From SIG469 sp964541215 (GTDB taxonomy: Bacteria > Bacillota > Clostridia > Oscillospirales > Oscillospiraceae): a stretch of DNA of 12,052 nt. Every line of letters starts with the position of its first letter. Position 1 is the stretch's first letter. The DNA lies in assembly GCA_964541215.1 (NCBI GenBank), contig CAZIPP010000044.1, positions 1 through 12,052 of the forward strand. The letters run 5' to 3'. A program made the position numbers and the translations under genes. Under the pieces are notes generated by a model. It did no database searches and was not told the DNA's origin. It was given only the letters and a program-made list of their open reading frames with translations. Positions 5,888 through 11,804 of this stretch are shown one piece after another.

Positions 5888-7171
5888 TTATTCGAGGAAG
5901 CCCTTGTAGTTACGCATGAGCATCTGAGCTTCGAGAGACTTAACGGTTTCAAGAGCAACACCTACAACGATGATGACGGAGGTGCCGCCGATGGACAGAC
6001 CGGAAACGCCGATTATCTTCTGAGCGATAATGGGCAGGATAGCTACGACAGCCAGATACAGAGCGCCAAACAGGGTGACCTTATTGAGAACTCTGTTGAT
6101 GAATTCTGCAGTGGGACGGCCGGGACGGAAGCCCGGGATGAAGCCGCCATTCTTCTTCAGATTGTTGGCGATTTCAACAGGGTTGAACTGGATCGCAGTA
6201 TAGAAGTATGCGAATCCAATGATAAGGAAGAAATAAACGATAATGTAGGGGATGGAAGTGTTCTGAATCGCATTCAGAACGCCTTTCCAGAATCCGGATT
6301 CGGGTTCGGGGAAGAAAGCTGCGATGGTAGCAGGCAGAGAAGCGATGGACTGAGCGAAGATAACAGGCAGAACACCGGCCATGCTGACCTTGATGGGCAG
6401 ATGGGTGCTCTGACCGCCATACATCTTGCGGCCAACAACTCTCTTGGCATACTGAACAGGGATCCTGCGCTCTGCATCGTTGATGAAAACGATGAAGAGG
6501 ATCAGAGCAGCGATACCGACGACCATCAGCAGAACTCCGTACCACTTCAGGGAACCGGCAGCCAGATTGGTGATAGCGGTGCTGACCATGGTGGGGATTC
6601 TGGAAATGATGCTGGCGAACAGTATCATGGAGATACCGTTGCCGATACCAAACTCGGTAATCTGCTCACCCAGCCACATAAGCAGGGAAGCGCCGGCAGT
6701 GAAGGAGATGATCACAACGATTGCCGGAAGGACACCTTCGTCGGTAAGAAGACCTGCGTTCTTGAGCAGGAGCCAGTAGGCAAAGCCCATGAACAGGCCG
6801 AGACCTACGGTGGAGTAACGGGTGATTGCTGCGATTTTCTTTTTACCTTCTTCGCCGCCATCCTTGGACAGTCTCTCAAGAGCAGGAATTGCTACACAGA
6901 GAAGCTGAAGGATGATGCTGGCGTTGATGTAGGGCTGGATGCTCAGCGCAAAGATAGTTGCGCTGGCAAAAGCGTTACCGGACATGGCGTTATAAAGACC
7001 AAGAACGGTATTCTCAAGAGAATAGGTGAAGTATTCACTCAGAGCAGCTACATTAACAAAAGGTACGGGAACACAGTTACCGGCACGGTAGATCAAAAGG
7101 ATGAGCAGAGTGAAAAGGATCTTCTTGCGCAGCTCAGGAATTTTCCAGGCATTACGAATAGTCTGTATCAC
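5888..7171 (-). CDS. secY: Preprotein translocase subunit SecY
   Basis: SecY (427 residues) is the pore of the SecYEG channel in the cytoplasmic membrane, through which SecA drives secretory proteins and ribosomes insert membrane proteins. Ten hydrophobic segments are expected and can be traced, for example 17-35, 118-137, 146-167, 211-231, 306-325 and 390-408. Conserved cytosolic loops are visible: ERRIPVQYAKR (234-244) and NGGFIPGFRPGRPTAEFI (341-358). R349 corresponds to the SecA/ribosome-contacting R357 of E. coli. The end GGTSVIIVVGVALETVKSLE is typical. The start is GTG at 7169-7171, one base after the rplO TAG stop, with an extended binding site in the rplO end. The position between rplO and adk is canonical. 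Confidence 0.98.
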   Translation of the reverse strand: MIQTIRNAWKIPELRKKILFTLLILLIYRAGNCVPVPFVNVAALSEYFTYSLENTVLGLYNAMSGNAFASATIFALSIQPYINASIILQLLCVAIPALERLSKDGGEEGKKKIAAITRYSTVGLGLFMGFAYWLLLKNAGLLTDEGVLPAIVVIISFTAGASLLMWLGEQITEFGIGNGISMILFASIISRIPTMVSTAITNLAAGSLKWYGVLLMVVGIAALILFIVFINDAERRIPVQYAKRVVGRKMYGGQSTHLPIKVSMAGVLPVIFAQSIASLPATIAAFFPEPESGFWKGVLNAIQNTSIPYIIVYFFLIIGFAYFYTAIQFNPVEIANNLKKNGGFIPGFRPGRPTAEFINRVLNKVTLFGALYLAVVAILPIIAQKIIGVSGLSIGGTSVIIVVGVALETVKSLEAQMLMRNYKGFLE

Positions 7172-7172
7172 T

Positions 7173-7613
7173 CTAGATCACCTCTGCCTTTCCGCCAGCC
7201 TCCTCGATCTTAGCCTTGGCAGACTCGGAAAAAGCATTAGCCTTAACGGTCAGTTTCTTGGAAACAGTGCCGCCGCCGAGAACCTTGAAACCATATTCGC
7301 ACTTGGTCAGGATGCCGGCATCGAGAAGAGCCTGTGCATCAACCACAGCGCCGTCCTCAAAAGCCTTCAGAGCGGAAACGTTAACAGCTTCCAGGGGTTT
7401 TGCAAAAATGTTGTTGAAGCCACGCTTGGGGACACGTCTGGCAAGGGGCATCTGACCGCCTTCGAAGCCGATTCTGACGCCGCCGCCGCTGCGGGCGTGC
7501 TGACCCTTGTGGCCACGACCTGCGGTCTTACCGTTACCGGTACCATGACCACGGCCTTTACGTTTGCTGTCCTTTACGGAGCCAGCTGCGGGAGCAAGTT
7601 CATGTAAATTCAT
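7173..7613 (-). CDS. rplO: 50S ribosomal protein L15
   Basis: L15 (146 residues) is a late-assembly protein of the large subunit with a long glycine/arginine-rich N-terminal extension that threads into 23S rRNA. The N-terminus MNLHELAPAAGSVKDSKRKG and the glycine-rich stretch GRGHGTGNGKTAGRGHKGQH are characteristic, followed by GFEGGQMPLARRVPKRGFNN and the C-terminal domain ending KAEVI. The start at 7613 has GGAGGTG eight bases upstream. The TAG stop is one base before the secY start. Confidence 0.98.
   Translation of the reverse strand: MNLHELAPAAGSVKDSKRKGRGHGTGNGKTAGRGHKGQHARSGGGVRIGFEGGQMPLARRVPKRGFNNIFAKPLEAVNVSALKAFEDGAVVDAQALLDAGILTKCEYGFKVLGGGTVSKKLTVKANAFSESAKAKIEEAGGKAEVI
7177..7185 (-). 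promoter_or_regulatory. Extended secY ribosome binding site inside rplO
   Basis: AGAGGTGAT, matching most of the extended anti-SD complement AGGAGGTGAT, is written in the last codons of rplO (for E-V-I). It lies five bases before the GTG start of secY. This suggests tightly coupled L15-SecY translation. Confidence 0.85.
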
Positions 7614-7629
7614 CTTACCTGCACCTCCA

Positions 7630-7812
7630 TTATTCTTCTTCGGTAACCTGAAGCAGGTAGCCGATCTTAGCTATCTTGCCTCTGGTCTGGGGGTTGTCGG
7701 GCTGAACGGTCTCTTTACCGATCTTGGTCAGTCCGAGAGACTTTGCGGTAGCAATGTGCTTATCCAGACGGCCATTGAGGCTCTTGACAAGCTTGATTCT
7801 GAGATTAGCCAT
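7630..7812 (-). CDS. rpmD: 50S ribosomal protein L30
   Basis: L30 (60 residues, bacterial short form) is a small ferredoxin-like-fold protein of the large subunit. The motif LRIKLVKSLNGRLDKHIATA, then SLGLTKIGKETVQPDNPQTRGKI, is the family signature. AAGGAGG lies eight bases before the ATG. It sits between rpsE and rplO with 13-16 nt spacers. Some bacteria lack rpmD; its presence here is normal for Firmicutes. Confidence 0.97.
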   Translation of the reverse strand: MANLRIKLVKSLNGRLDKHIATAKSLGLTKIGKETVQPDNPQTRGKIAKIGYLLQVTEEE

Positions 7813-7825
7813 TTAAGAGTCCTCC

Positions 7826-8347
7826 TTAACCTTTGATTTCTTCAACGCTCTTGCCGCGGATGCGGGCAACTTCCTCGGGTCCACGCAGGCTCATCAGGCC
7901 GGCGAAGGTAGCCTTAACTACGTTCTGAGGATTGTTGGAGCGGAGACACTTGGTACGGACGTTGCTGATGCCAGCAGCTTCCATAACGGCACGGACAGCA
8001 CCGCCGGCGATGACGCCGGTACCGACGGATGCGGGCTTGAGCAGAACTCTGCCGGCTCCGTAAGCGCCGATGACTTCGTGGGGAATGGTGGTGCCGGAAA
8101 GGGTGATCTTTACAAGATTCTTCTTGGCGTCAGCCAGGCCCTTCAGGATAGCTTCGGAAACTTCGGAAGCTTTGCCGAGGCCGTAGCCTACGGTGCCTTT
8201 ACCGTCGCCAACGACGACCAGAGCGGAGAACTTCATTACACGGCCGCCCTTAACGGTCTTGGATACGCGGTTGATGGAAACAACTTTTTCGATGAATTCG
8301 GATTCGACCGCGGTATTGTTATTATTTCTACCAGTATTGTAAGCCAT
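7826..8347 (-). CDS. rpsE: 30S ribosomal protein S5
   Basis: S5 (173 residues) lies at the mRNA entry side of the 30S subunit and affects decoding fidelity and helicase activity. An asparagine-rich N-terminus (1-14) leads to the double-stranded-RNA-binding-like domain (about 17-80) with VVSINRVSKTVKGGR, FSALVVVGDGKGTVGYGLGK and ASEV. The loop KTVKGGRVMKF (30-40) is where spectinomycin-resistance changes map in the family; nothing unusual is seen there. The C-terminal domain includes VIGAYGAGRVLLKPASVGTG and RTKCLRSNNPQNVVKATFAG. A GGAGGA binding site lies nine bases upstream of the start. Confidence 0.98.
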   Translation of the reverse strand: MAYNTGRNNNNTAVESEFIEKVVSINRVSKTVKGGRVMKFSALVVVGDGKGTVGYGLGKASEVSEAILKGLADAKKNLVKITLSGTTIPHEVIGAYGAGRVLLKPASVGTGVIAGGAVRAVMEAAGISNVRTKCLRSNNPQNVVKATFAGLMSLRGPEEVARIRGKSVEEIKG

Positions 8348-8368
8348 AGTGCAGTTTCCTCCTCCCTC

Positions 8369-8728
8369 TTAAAACTTCAGTCCGGCTTCGCGGGCGCCTT
8401 CGGCAAGAGCCTGCACACGGCCGTGATAAATGTAGCCGCCGCGGTCGAAAACTACGTTTTCGATGCCCTTTTCCTTGGCACGCTCACCGATCATCTGACC
8501 AACCTTCTTAGCGGCGTCGCAGTTACCGGTGGGGCCTTCAAAGCCTTTTTCGATGGACGAGGCAGCAACCAGAGTATGGCCGTTTACGTCGTCAATGATC
8601 TGAGCATAGATGTTTGCATTGCTGCGGAAAACATCGAGGCGGGGTCTCTCGGGCGTGCCAGAGACTTTACCGCGGACTCTCTTATGGCGCAGTTTGCGCT
8701 GAGCATTAGTATCGGGTCTTTTTATCAT
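8369..8728 (-). CDS. rplR: 50S ribosomal protein L18
   Basis: L18 (119 residues) binds 5S rRNA together with L5 and L25 in the central protuberance. The basic N-terminus (NAQRKLRHKRVRGKVSGT) is followed by PERPRLDVFRSNANIYAQII, SIEKGFEG and the typical end FDRGGYIYHGRVQALAEGAREAGLKF. The start at 8728 has AGAGGTG seven bases upstream. Spacers to rplF and rpsE are 17 and 21 nt. Confidence 0.98.
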   Translation of the reverse strand: MIKRPDTNAQRKLRHKRVRGKVSGTPERPRLDVFRSNANIYAQIIDDVNGHTLVAASSIEKGFEGPTGNCDAAKKVGQMIGERAKEKGIENVVFDRGGYIYHGRVQALAEGAREAGLKF

Positions 8729-8745
8729 TGTGGCACACCTCTTTC

Positions 8746-9282
8746 TTATTTACCGGTCTTGCCTTCTTTGCGCTTTATGACTTCGTCAACATACTTGATG
8801 CCCTTGCCCTTGTAGGGTTCGGGAGGTCTCTTACCTCTGACTTCAGACGCAAACTGGCCAACCTTCTGCTTGTCGATACCGGAAATGATGATCTTGTTGT
8901 TGGAAGGAACTTCGATGGAGATGCCATCGATCTCTTCCATGGTTACGGGATGGGAATAGCCGAGGTTCATGACCAGCTTGTTGCCATCCTTCTGAGCTCT
9001 GTAACCAACGCCGTTGACGTCGAGCTCTTTCTTGTAGCCTTCGGTGACACCGACGACCATGTTGTTGATCAGGCTGCGGGTCAGACCGTGGAGGCTGCGG
9101 TTTTCTTTAGCATCGTCGGGACGCTTGACGCTGATAACACCGGCGTCTATCTCAACGATCATTGCGGGATGCAGGTCTCTTTCAAGAGTACCCTTGGGTC
9201 CCTTTACAGTGATGTGGGTGCCATCGAGGTTAACTTCCACACCAGCGGGAACGGTAATAGGCATTCTTCCGATTCTAGACAT
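8746..9282 (-). CDS. rplF: 50S ribosomal protein L6
   Basis: L6 (178 residues) lies at the base of the L7/L12 stalk close to the sarcin-ricin loop and elongation-factor site. It has two related alpha/beta domains. The first begins MSRIGRMPITVPAGVEVNLD with VKGPKGTLER; the second includes NGVGYRAQKDGNKLVMNLGY and ends with VRGKRPPEPYKGKGIKY, the family signature. AAGGAGGG lies seven bases before the ATG. It follows rpsH by 13 nt. Confidence 0.98.
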   Translation of the reverse strand: MSRIGRMPITVPAGVEVNLDGTHITVKGPKGTLERDLHPAMIVEIDAGVISVKRPDDAKENRSLHGLTRSLINNMVVGVTEGYKKELDVNGVGYRAQKDGNKLVMNLGYSHPVTMEEIDGISIEVPSNNKIIISGIDKQKVGQFASEVRGKRPPEPYKGKGIKYVDEVIKRKEGKTGK

Positions 9283-9295
9283 TTAAATACCCTCC

Positions 9296-9694
9296 TTACC
9301 ATACGAACGCAAGGACTTCGCCGCCGACATGAGCTTCTCTGGCTTTCTTGTCGGTCATGATGCCCTTGGAAGTAGAAATGATGGCGATACCCATGCCGCG
9401 AAGGACGCTGGGCAGCTCCTCAGCGCCGGCGTATACACGCAGACCGGGCTTGGAGACTCTACGGAGACCGGTGATGACCTTCTCCTTGTTGTTCAGATAC
9501 TTCAGGGTGATACGGATAACGCCCTGAGTATTGCCTTCCAGGATCTGGAAGTTCTTGATGTAGCCTTCTTCAAGAAGAATCTGAGCGATAGCTTTCTTCA
9601 TCTTGGAAGCAGGTACGTCAACGGTTTCATGCTTTGCGGAGTTGGCGTTTCTGATTCGAGTCAGCATATCCGCAATAGGATCGGTGATTTGCAT
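9296..9694 (-). CDS. rpsH: 30S ribosomal protein S8
   Basis: S8 (132 residues) is a primary 16S-binding protein of the central domain (helix 21). In E. coli it also represses the spc operon by binding its mRNA. The N-terminus MQITDPIADMLTRIRNANSA and the C-terminal STSKGIMTDKKAREAHVGGE followed by VLAFVW are family signatures. AGGAGGT lies seven bases before the ATG at 9692-9694. It is preceded by a 157-nt structured spacer, far longer than any other gap in this operon, so its translation may be separately controlled. That regulation is an inference. Confidence 0.98.
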   Translation of the reverse strand: MQITDPIADMLTRIRNANSAKHETVDVPASKMKKAIAQILLEEGYIKNFQILEGNTQGVIRITLKYLNNKEKVITGLRRVSKPGLRVYAGAEELPSVLRGMGIAIISTSKGIMTDKKAREAHVGGEVLAFVW

Positions 9695-9851
9695 TGATTT
9701 TACCTCCTGTTGAGTTTACGGCGGTGAAGCCGTTTAGTCAGCGAGGTATCGCGTTAGAGGTGATCACATCATCCGCTTCCGCGGCGATGCTGCCCCCACG
9801 CGACCTGTCGCTGTACTTTTGTCACGGTCGAATGACCGATAACTGATTGAT
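9695..9851 (-). promoter_or_regulatory. Structured rpsZ-rpsH spacer (candidate RNA leader)
   Basis: This 157-nt stretch holds no credible gene. In the sense (minus-strand) RNA it contains three hairpins in order: H1 at 9838-9825 (CGGUC, loop AUUC, GACCG), H2 at 9817-9736 (a long hairpin with about 31 pairs), and H3 at 9733-9718 (ACGGC, loop UUCACC, GCCGU). The rpsH SD AGGAGGU is at 9708-9702. Elsewhere in this operon spacers are 1-77 nt. A cis-acting element controlling rpsH and downstream genes is the simplest reading; an inserted palindromic repeat is the main alternative. No known ribosomal-protein leader family was recognised. Confidence 0.6.
9736..9817 (-). other. Long RNA hairpin H2 with GGAA tetraloop
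   Basis: Pairing from outside in: 9817-9815 with 9736-9738 (3 pairs); a bulged A at 9814; 9813-9808 with 9739-9744 (6); a 3x3 internal loop; 9804-9799 with 9748-9753 (6); a bulged A at 9754; 9798-9793 with 9755-9760 (6); an asymmetric 2x5 loop; 9790-9786 with 9766-9770 (5); G9785-U9771; and 9784-9781 with 9773-9776 (4), closed by GGAA (9780-9777). Five pairs are G-U in the minus-strand RNA and would be A-C mismatches in the other strand, so the structure is oriented with the operon. Confidence 0.65.
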
Positions 9852-10037
9852 TTACCAGCTGGCTTTTCTTACGCCAGGGATCTGACCCTTGTAGGCCAGG
9901 TTGCGGAAGCAGATACGGCAGATACCGTAGTCTCTCAGATAAGCGTGAGGACGACCGCAGATCTTGCAGCGGTTGTACTTACGGGTGGAGAACTTAGCAG
10001 GCTTCTGCTGCTTCAGGATCATAGATTTTTTAGCCAT
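9852..10037 (-). CDS. rpsZ: 30S ribosomal protein S14, zinc type
   Basis: S14 of the short zinc-binding form (61 residues) is part of the 30S head. The ligands C24, C27 (CKIC) and C40, C43 (CRIC) are all present, with the surrounding signature RCKICGRPHAYLRDYGICRI and the end GQIPGVRKASW. The longer zinc-free S14 paralogue is not in this window. AGGAGG lies seven bases before the ATG. It follows rplE by 17 nt; downstream is the unusual structured spacer before rpsH. Confidence 0.98.
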   Translation of the reverse strand: MAKKSMILKQQKPAKFSTRKYNRCKICGRPHAYLRDYGICRICFRNLAYKGQIPGVRKASW

Positions 10038-10054
10038 TATCGTTCCTCCTACGC

Positions 10055-10597
10055 TTAAGCCTTGACAAAGGGAGCGCCTACGAGCTTCAGCAGCTCACGA
10101 GCTTCTTCGTCGGTCTGAGCGGTGGTAATGATGTTGATATCCATACCGCGGATAGCGTCTACCTTATCGTAATCGATCTCAGGGAAGATCAGCTGTTCAG
10201 TGATACCGAAGGAATAGTTGCCGCGTCCATCGAAGGAGTTGGCGCTGATGCCACGGAAGTCACGAACACGGGGCAGAGCCACGTTGAACAGACGATCAAG
10301 GAATTCCCACATCTTTTCGCCGCGCAGGGTGACCTTTGCGCCAACGTACTGACCTTCACGGACCTTGAAGTTAGCGACGGACTTGCGAGCCTTGCAGGCG
10401 ACGGCCTTCTGACCGGTGATGGTAGTGATATCGTTGATAATAGCTTCGAGGATCTTGGCGTTGTCACGAGCTGCGCCGCAGCCAACGTTTACAACAACTT
10501 TCTCGACCTTGGGGATCTGCATAACGCTCTTATACTGGAACTTTTCCATCAGAGCGGGGGCGATCTCCTCAGTGTATTTAACTTTGAGTCGTGCCAT
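10055..10597 (-). CDS. rplE: 50S ribosomal protein L5
   Basis: L5 (180 residues) binds 5S rRNA and forms the B1b bridge to S13. Visible signatures are MQIPKVEKVVVNVGCGAARD, the GQKAVACKARKSVANFKVRE stretch, GAKVTLRGEKMWEFLDRL, RDFRGISANSFDGRGNYSFG and the conserved end region RGMDINIITTAQTDEEAREL. The start at 10597 has AAGGGGGT about eight bases upstream. In E. coli the S8 repressor site lies at the start of rplE; no obvious equivalent was recognised here. Confidence 0.98.
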   Translation of the reverse strand: MARLKVKYTEEIAPALMEKFQYKSVMQIPKVEKVVVNVGCGAARDNAKILEAIINDITTITGQKAVACKARKSVANFKVREGQYVGAKVTLRGEKMWEFLDRLFNVALPRVRDFRGISANSFDGRGNYSFGITEQLIFPEIDYDKVDAIRGMDINIITTAQTDEEARELLKLVGAPFVKA

Positions 10598-10611
10598 TTA
10601 GCTTTACCCCC

Positions 10612-10929
10612 TTATATAGTTTCGCCGCACTTCTTGCACTTACGGGCCTTGGAGCCGTCAGCAAGAATGATGTGGGCTGCACGGGTGGGCTTGCCGCACT
10701 TGGGGCAAACGCGCATTACCTTGCAGGCGGGCATGGCAAGTTCTTTCTGAATGATGCCGCCCTGCTGGTTCTGGCCGGTGGCCTTAACATGGGTAGTAGC
10801 CATGTTTACGCCTTCGACGATGACCTTACCGGTCTTGGGAGAAGTAGCCAGGACCTTACCGGTCTTGCCCTTGTCCTTGCCGGCGATGACGATTACGTTA
10901 TCGTCCTTCTTAATGTTCAGACTGTTCAT
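10612..10929 (-). CDS. rplX: 50S ribosomal protein L24, with C-terminal zinc ribbon
   Basis: L24 (105 residues) is an early-assembly protein near the tunnel exit. The KOW motif is DDNVIVIAGKDKGKTGKVLA (9-28). The C-terminal part carries CPKC (75-78) and CKKC (98-101), a zinc ribbon present in some bacterial L24 proteins and absent in many. The start is the ATG at 10927-10929, with GGAGGG nine bases upstream (10939-10944). An in-frame TTG at 10951-10953 would overlap the rplN end and has no binding site. The gene follows rplN by 16 nt. Confidence 0.97.
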   Translation of the reverse strand: MNSLNIKKDDNVIVIAGKDKGKTGKVLATSPKTGKVIVEGVNMATTHVKATGQNQQGGIIQKELAMPACKVMRVCPKCGKPTRAAHIILADGSKARKCKKCGETI

Positions 10930-10945
10930 TGTTCGGTACCCTCCA

Positions 10946-11314
10946 TTAAACAACTTCGGGAGCCAGAGAGAGGATCTTCATGTAGTCCTTCTCACGGAGC
11001 TCTCTGGCCACGGGTCCAAAGATACGGGTGCCGCGGGGGTTTTTGTCGTCACGGATGATGACGGCTGCGTTTTCGTCGAAACGAACGTAGCTGCCGTCGG
11101 CGCGGCGAACGCCCTTGGCGCTGCGGACGATAACGGCCTTGACGACCTCGCCCTTCTTTACGGTGCCGCCGGGAGCAGCTTTACGGACAGAGGCTACGAT
11201 AACGTCGCCGATGTTGCCGTATTTGCGCTTAGAACCGCCAAGCACGCGGATAGTCTTGATTTCTTTGGCGCCGGTATTGTCGGCAACCTTCAGATATGTT
11301 TCCTGCTGGATCAT
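10946..11314 (-). CDS. rplN: 50S ribosomal protein L14
   Basis: L14 (122 residues) is at the subunit interface near the factor-binding site and is the target of the RsfS silencing factor. The sequence begins MIQQETYLKVADNTGAKEIK and contains VLGGSKRKYGNIGDVIVASV, KAVIVRSAKGVRR, DENAAVIIRDDKNPRGTRIF and GPVARELREK, all family signatures. AAGGAGGT lies about seven bases before the ATG. Spacing to rpsQ is 13 nt. Confidence 0.98.
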   Translation of the reverse strand: MIQQETYLKVADNTGAKEIKTIRVLGGSKRKYGNIGDVIVASVRKAAPGGTVKKGEVVKAVIVRSAKGVRRADGSYVRFDENAAVIIRDDKNPRGTRIFGPVARELREKDYMKILSLAPEVV

Positions 11315-11327
11315 TTAAGTTACCTCC

Positions 11328-11588
11328 TTACTCGGCTCTCTTGGTGATCTCGACGAGACGCCATCTCTTGTCCTTGGACAGGGGGCGGCATTCCATTACC
11401 TTTACGGTATCGCCGATATTGCATTCGTTGTTCTCGTCGTGAGCCTTCAGTTTGTAGGTTCTCTTGACGATCTTCTTATAAAGAGCGTGCTGTACACGGT
11501 CTTCTATCGCAACCACGATTGTCTTGTCCATCTTATTGGATACGACCTTGCCAACCCTGGTTTTGCGGAAAGCTCTTTTTTCTTCCAT
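11328..11588 (-). CDS. rpsQ: 30S ribosomal protein S17
   Basis: S17 (86 residues) is an OB-fold protein that binds the 16S 5' domain early in assembly. The segments RKTRVGKVVSNKMDKTIVVA, KRTYKLKAHDENNECNIGDT and VKVMECRPLSKDKRWRLVEI are characteristic. AAGGAGGT lies about eight bases before the ATG. It sits 14 nt after rpmC. Confidence 0.98.
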   Translation of the reverse strand: MEEKRAFRKTRVGKVVSNKMDKTIVVAIEDRVQHALYKKIVKRTYKLKAHDENNECNIGDTVKVMECRPLSKDKRWRLVEITKRAE

Positions 11589-11602
11589 TCAGGTCTACCT
11601 CC

Positions 11603-11803
11603 TTACGCTTCGGCACGAAGCTCCTTTTCGCGAAGTATAGTTTTGACTCGGGCAATATCCCTTTTGACGGACTGGATCTTTACGGGATTATCAAGCTGAT
11701 TGGTTGCATGCTGGAGTCTGAGATAAAACAGGTCCTTCTTCAGTGAACTGAGCTTCGCCTCCAGCTCGGCGGTGGACATGTTGCGTATTTCGTTTGCCTT
11801 CAT
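11603..11803 (-). CDS. rpmC: 50S ribosomal protein L29
   Basis: L29 (66 residues) is a helical hairpin protein at the tunnel exit that helps dock SRP and trigger factor. The sequence begins MKANEIRNMSTAELEAKLSS, followed by the second helix containing LRLQHATNQLDNPVKIQSVK and RDIARVKTILREKEL. The start is placed at 11803: GGTGGTG lies six bases upstream, the length matches Bacillus L29, and the start follows the rplP stop by one base. An ATG five codons upstream (11816-11818) would overlap rplP and has only a weak binding site. Confidence 0.95.
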   Translation of the reverse strand: MKANEIRNMSTAELEAKLSSLKKDLFYLRLQHATNQLDNPVKIQSVKRDIARVKTILREKELRAEA

Positions 11804-11804
11804 C

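Noticed and set aside
6401..7213. Plus-strand open frame of 270 codons opposite secY
   Set aside because: Antisense shadow of secY; its composition is hydrophilic and D/G/N rich as expected of the reverse of a membrane gene, with no family resemblance.
8728..9360. Plus-strand open frame of 210 codons opposite rplF and rpsH
   Set aside because: Shadow of two real ribosomal genes; no independent coding evidence.
9818..9840. T-loop-like GGTCGAAT in the spacer, suggesting a tRNA
   Set aside because: The stem closes on a 4-base loop rather than seven, and no acceptor, D or anticodon arms fit around it.
9760..9843. Short plus-strand open frame of 28 codons from a GTG inside the rpsZ-rpsH spacer
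   Set aside because: It runs opposite to the operon and has no recognisable similarity. The bases are better explained by the RNA hairpin.
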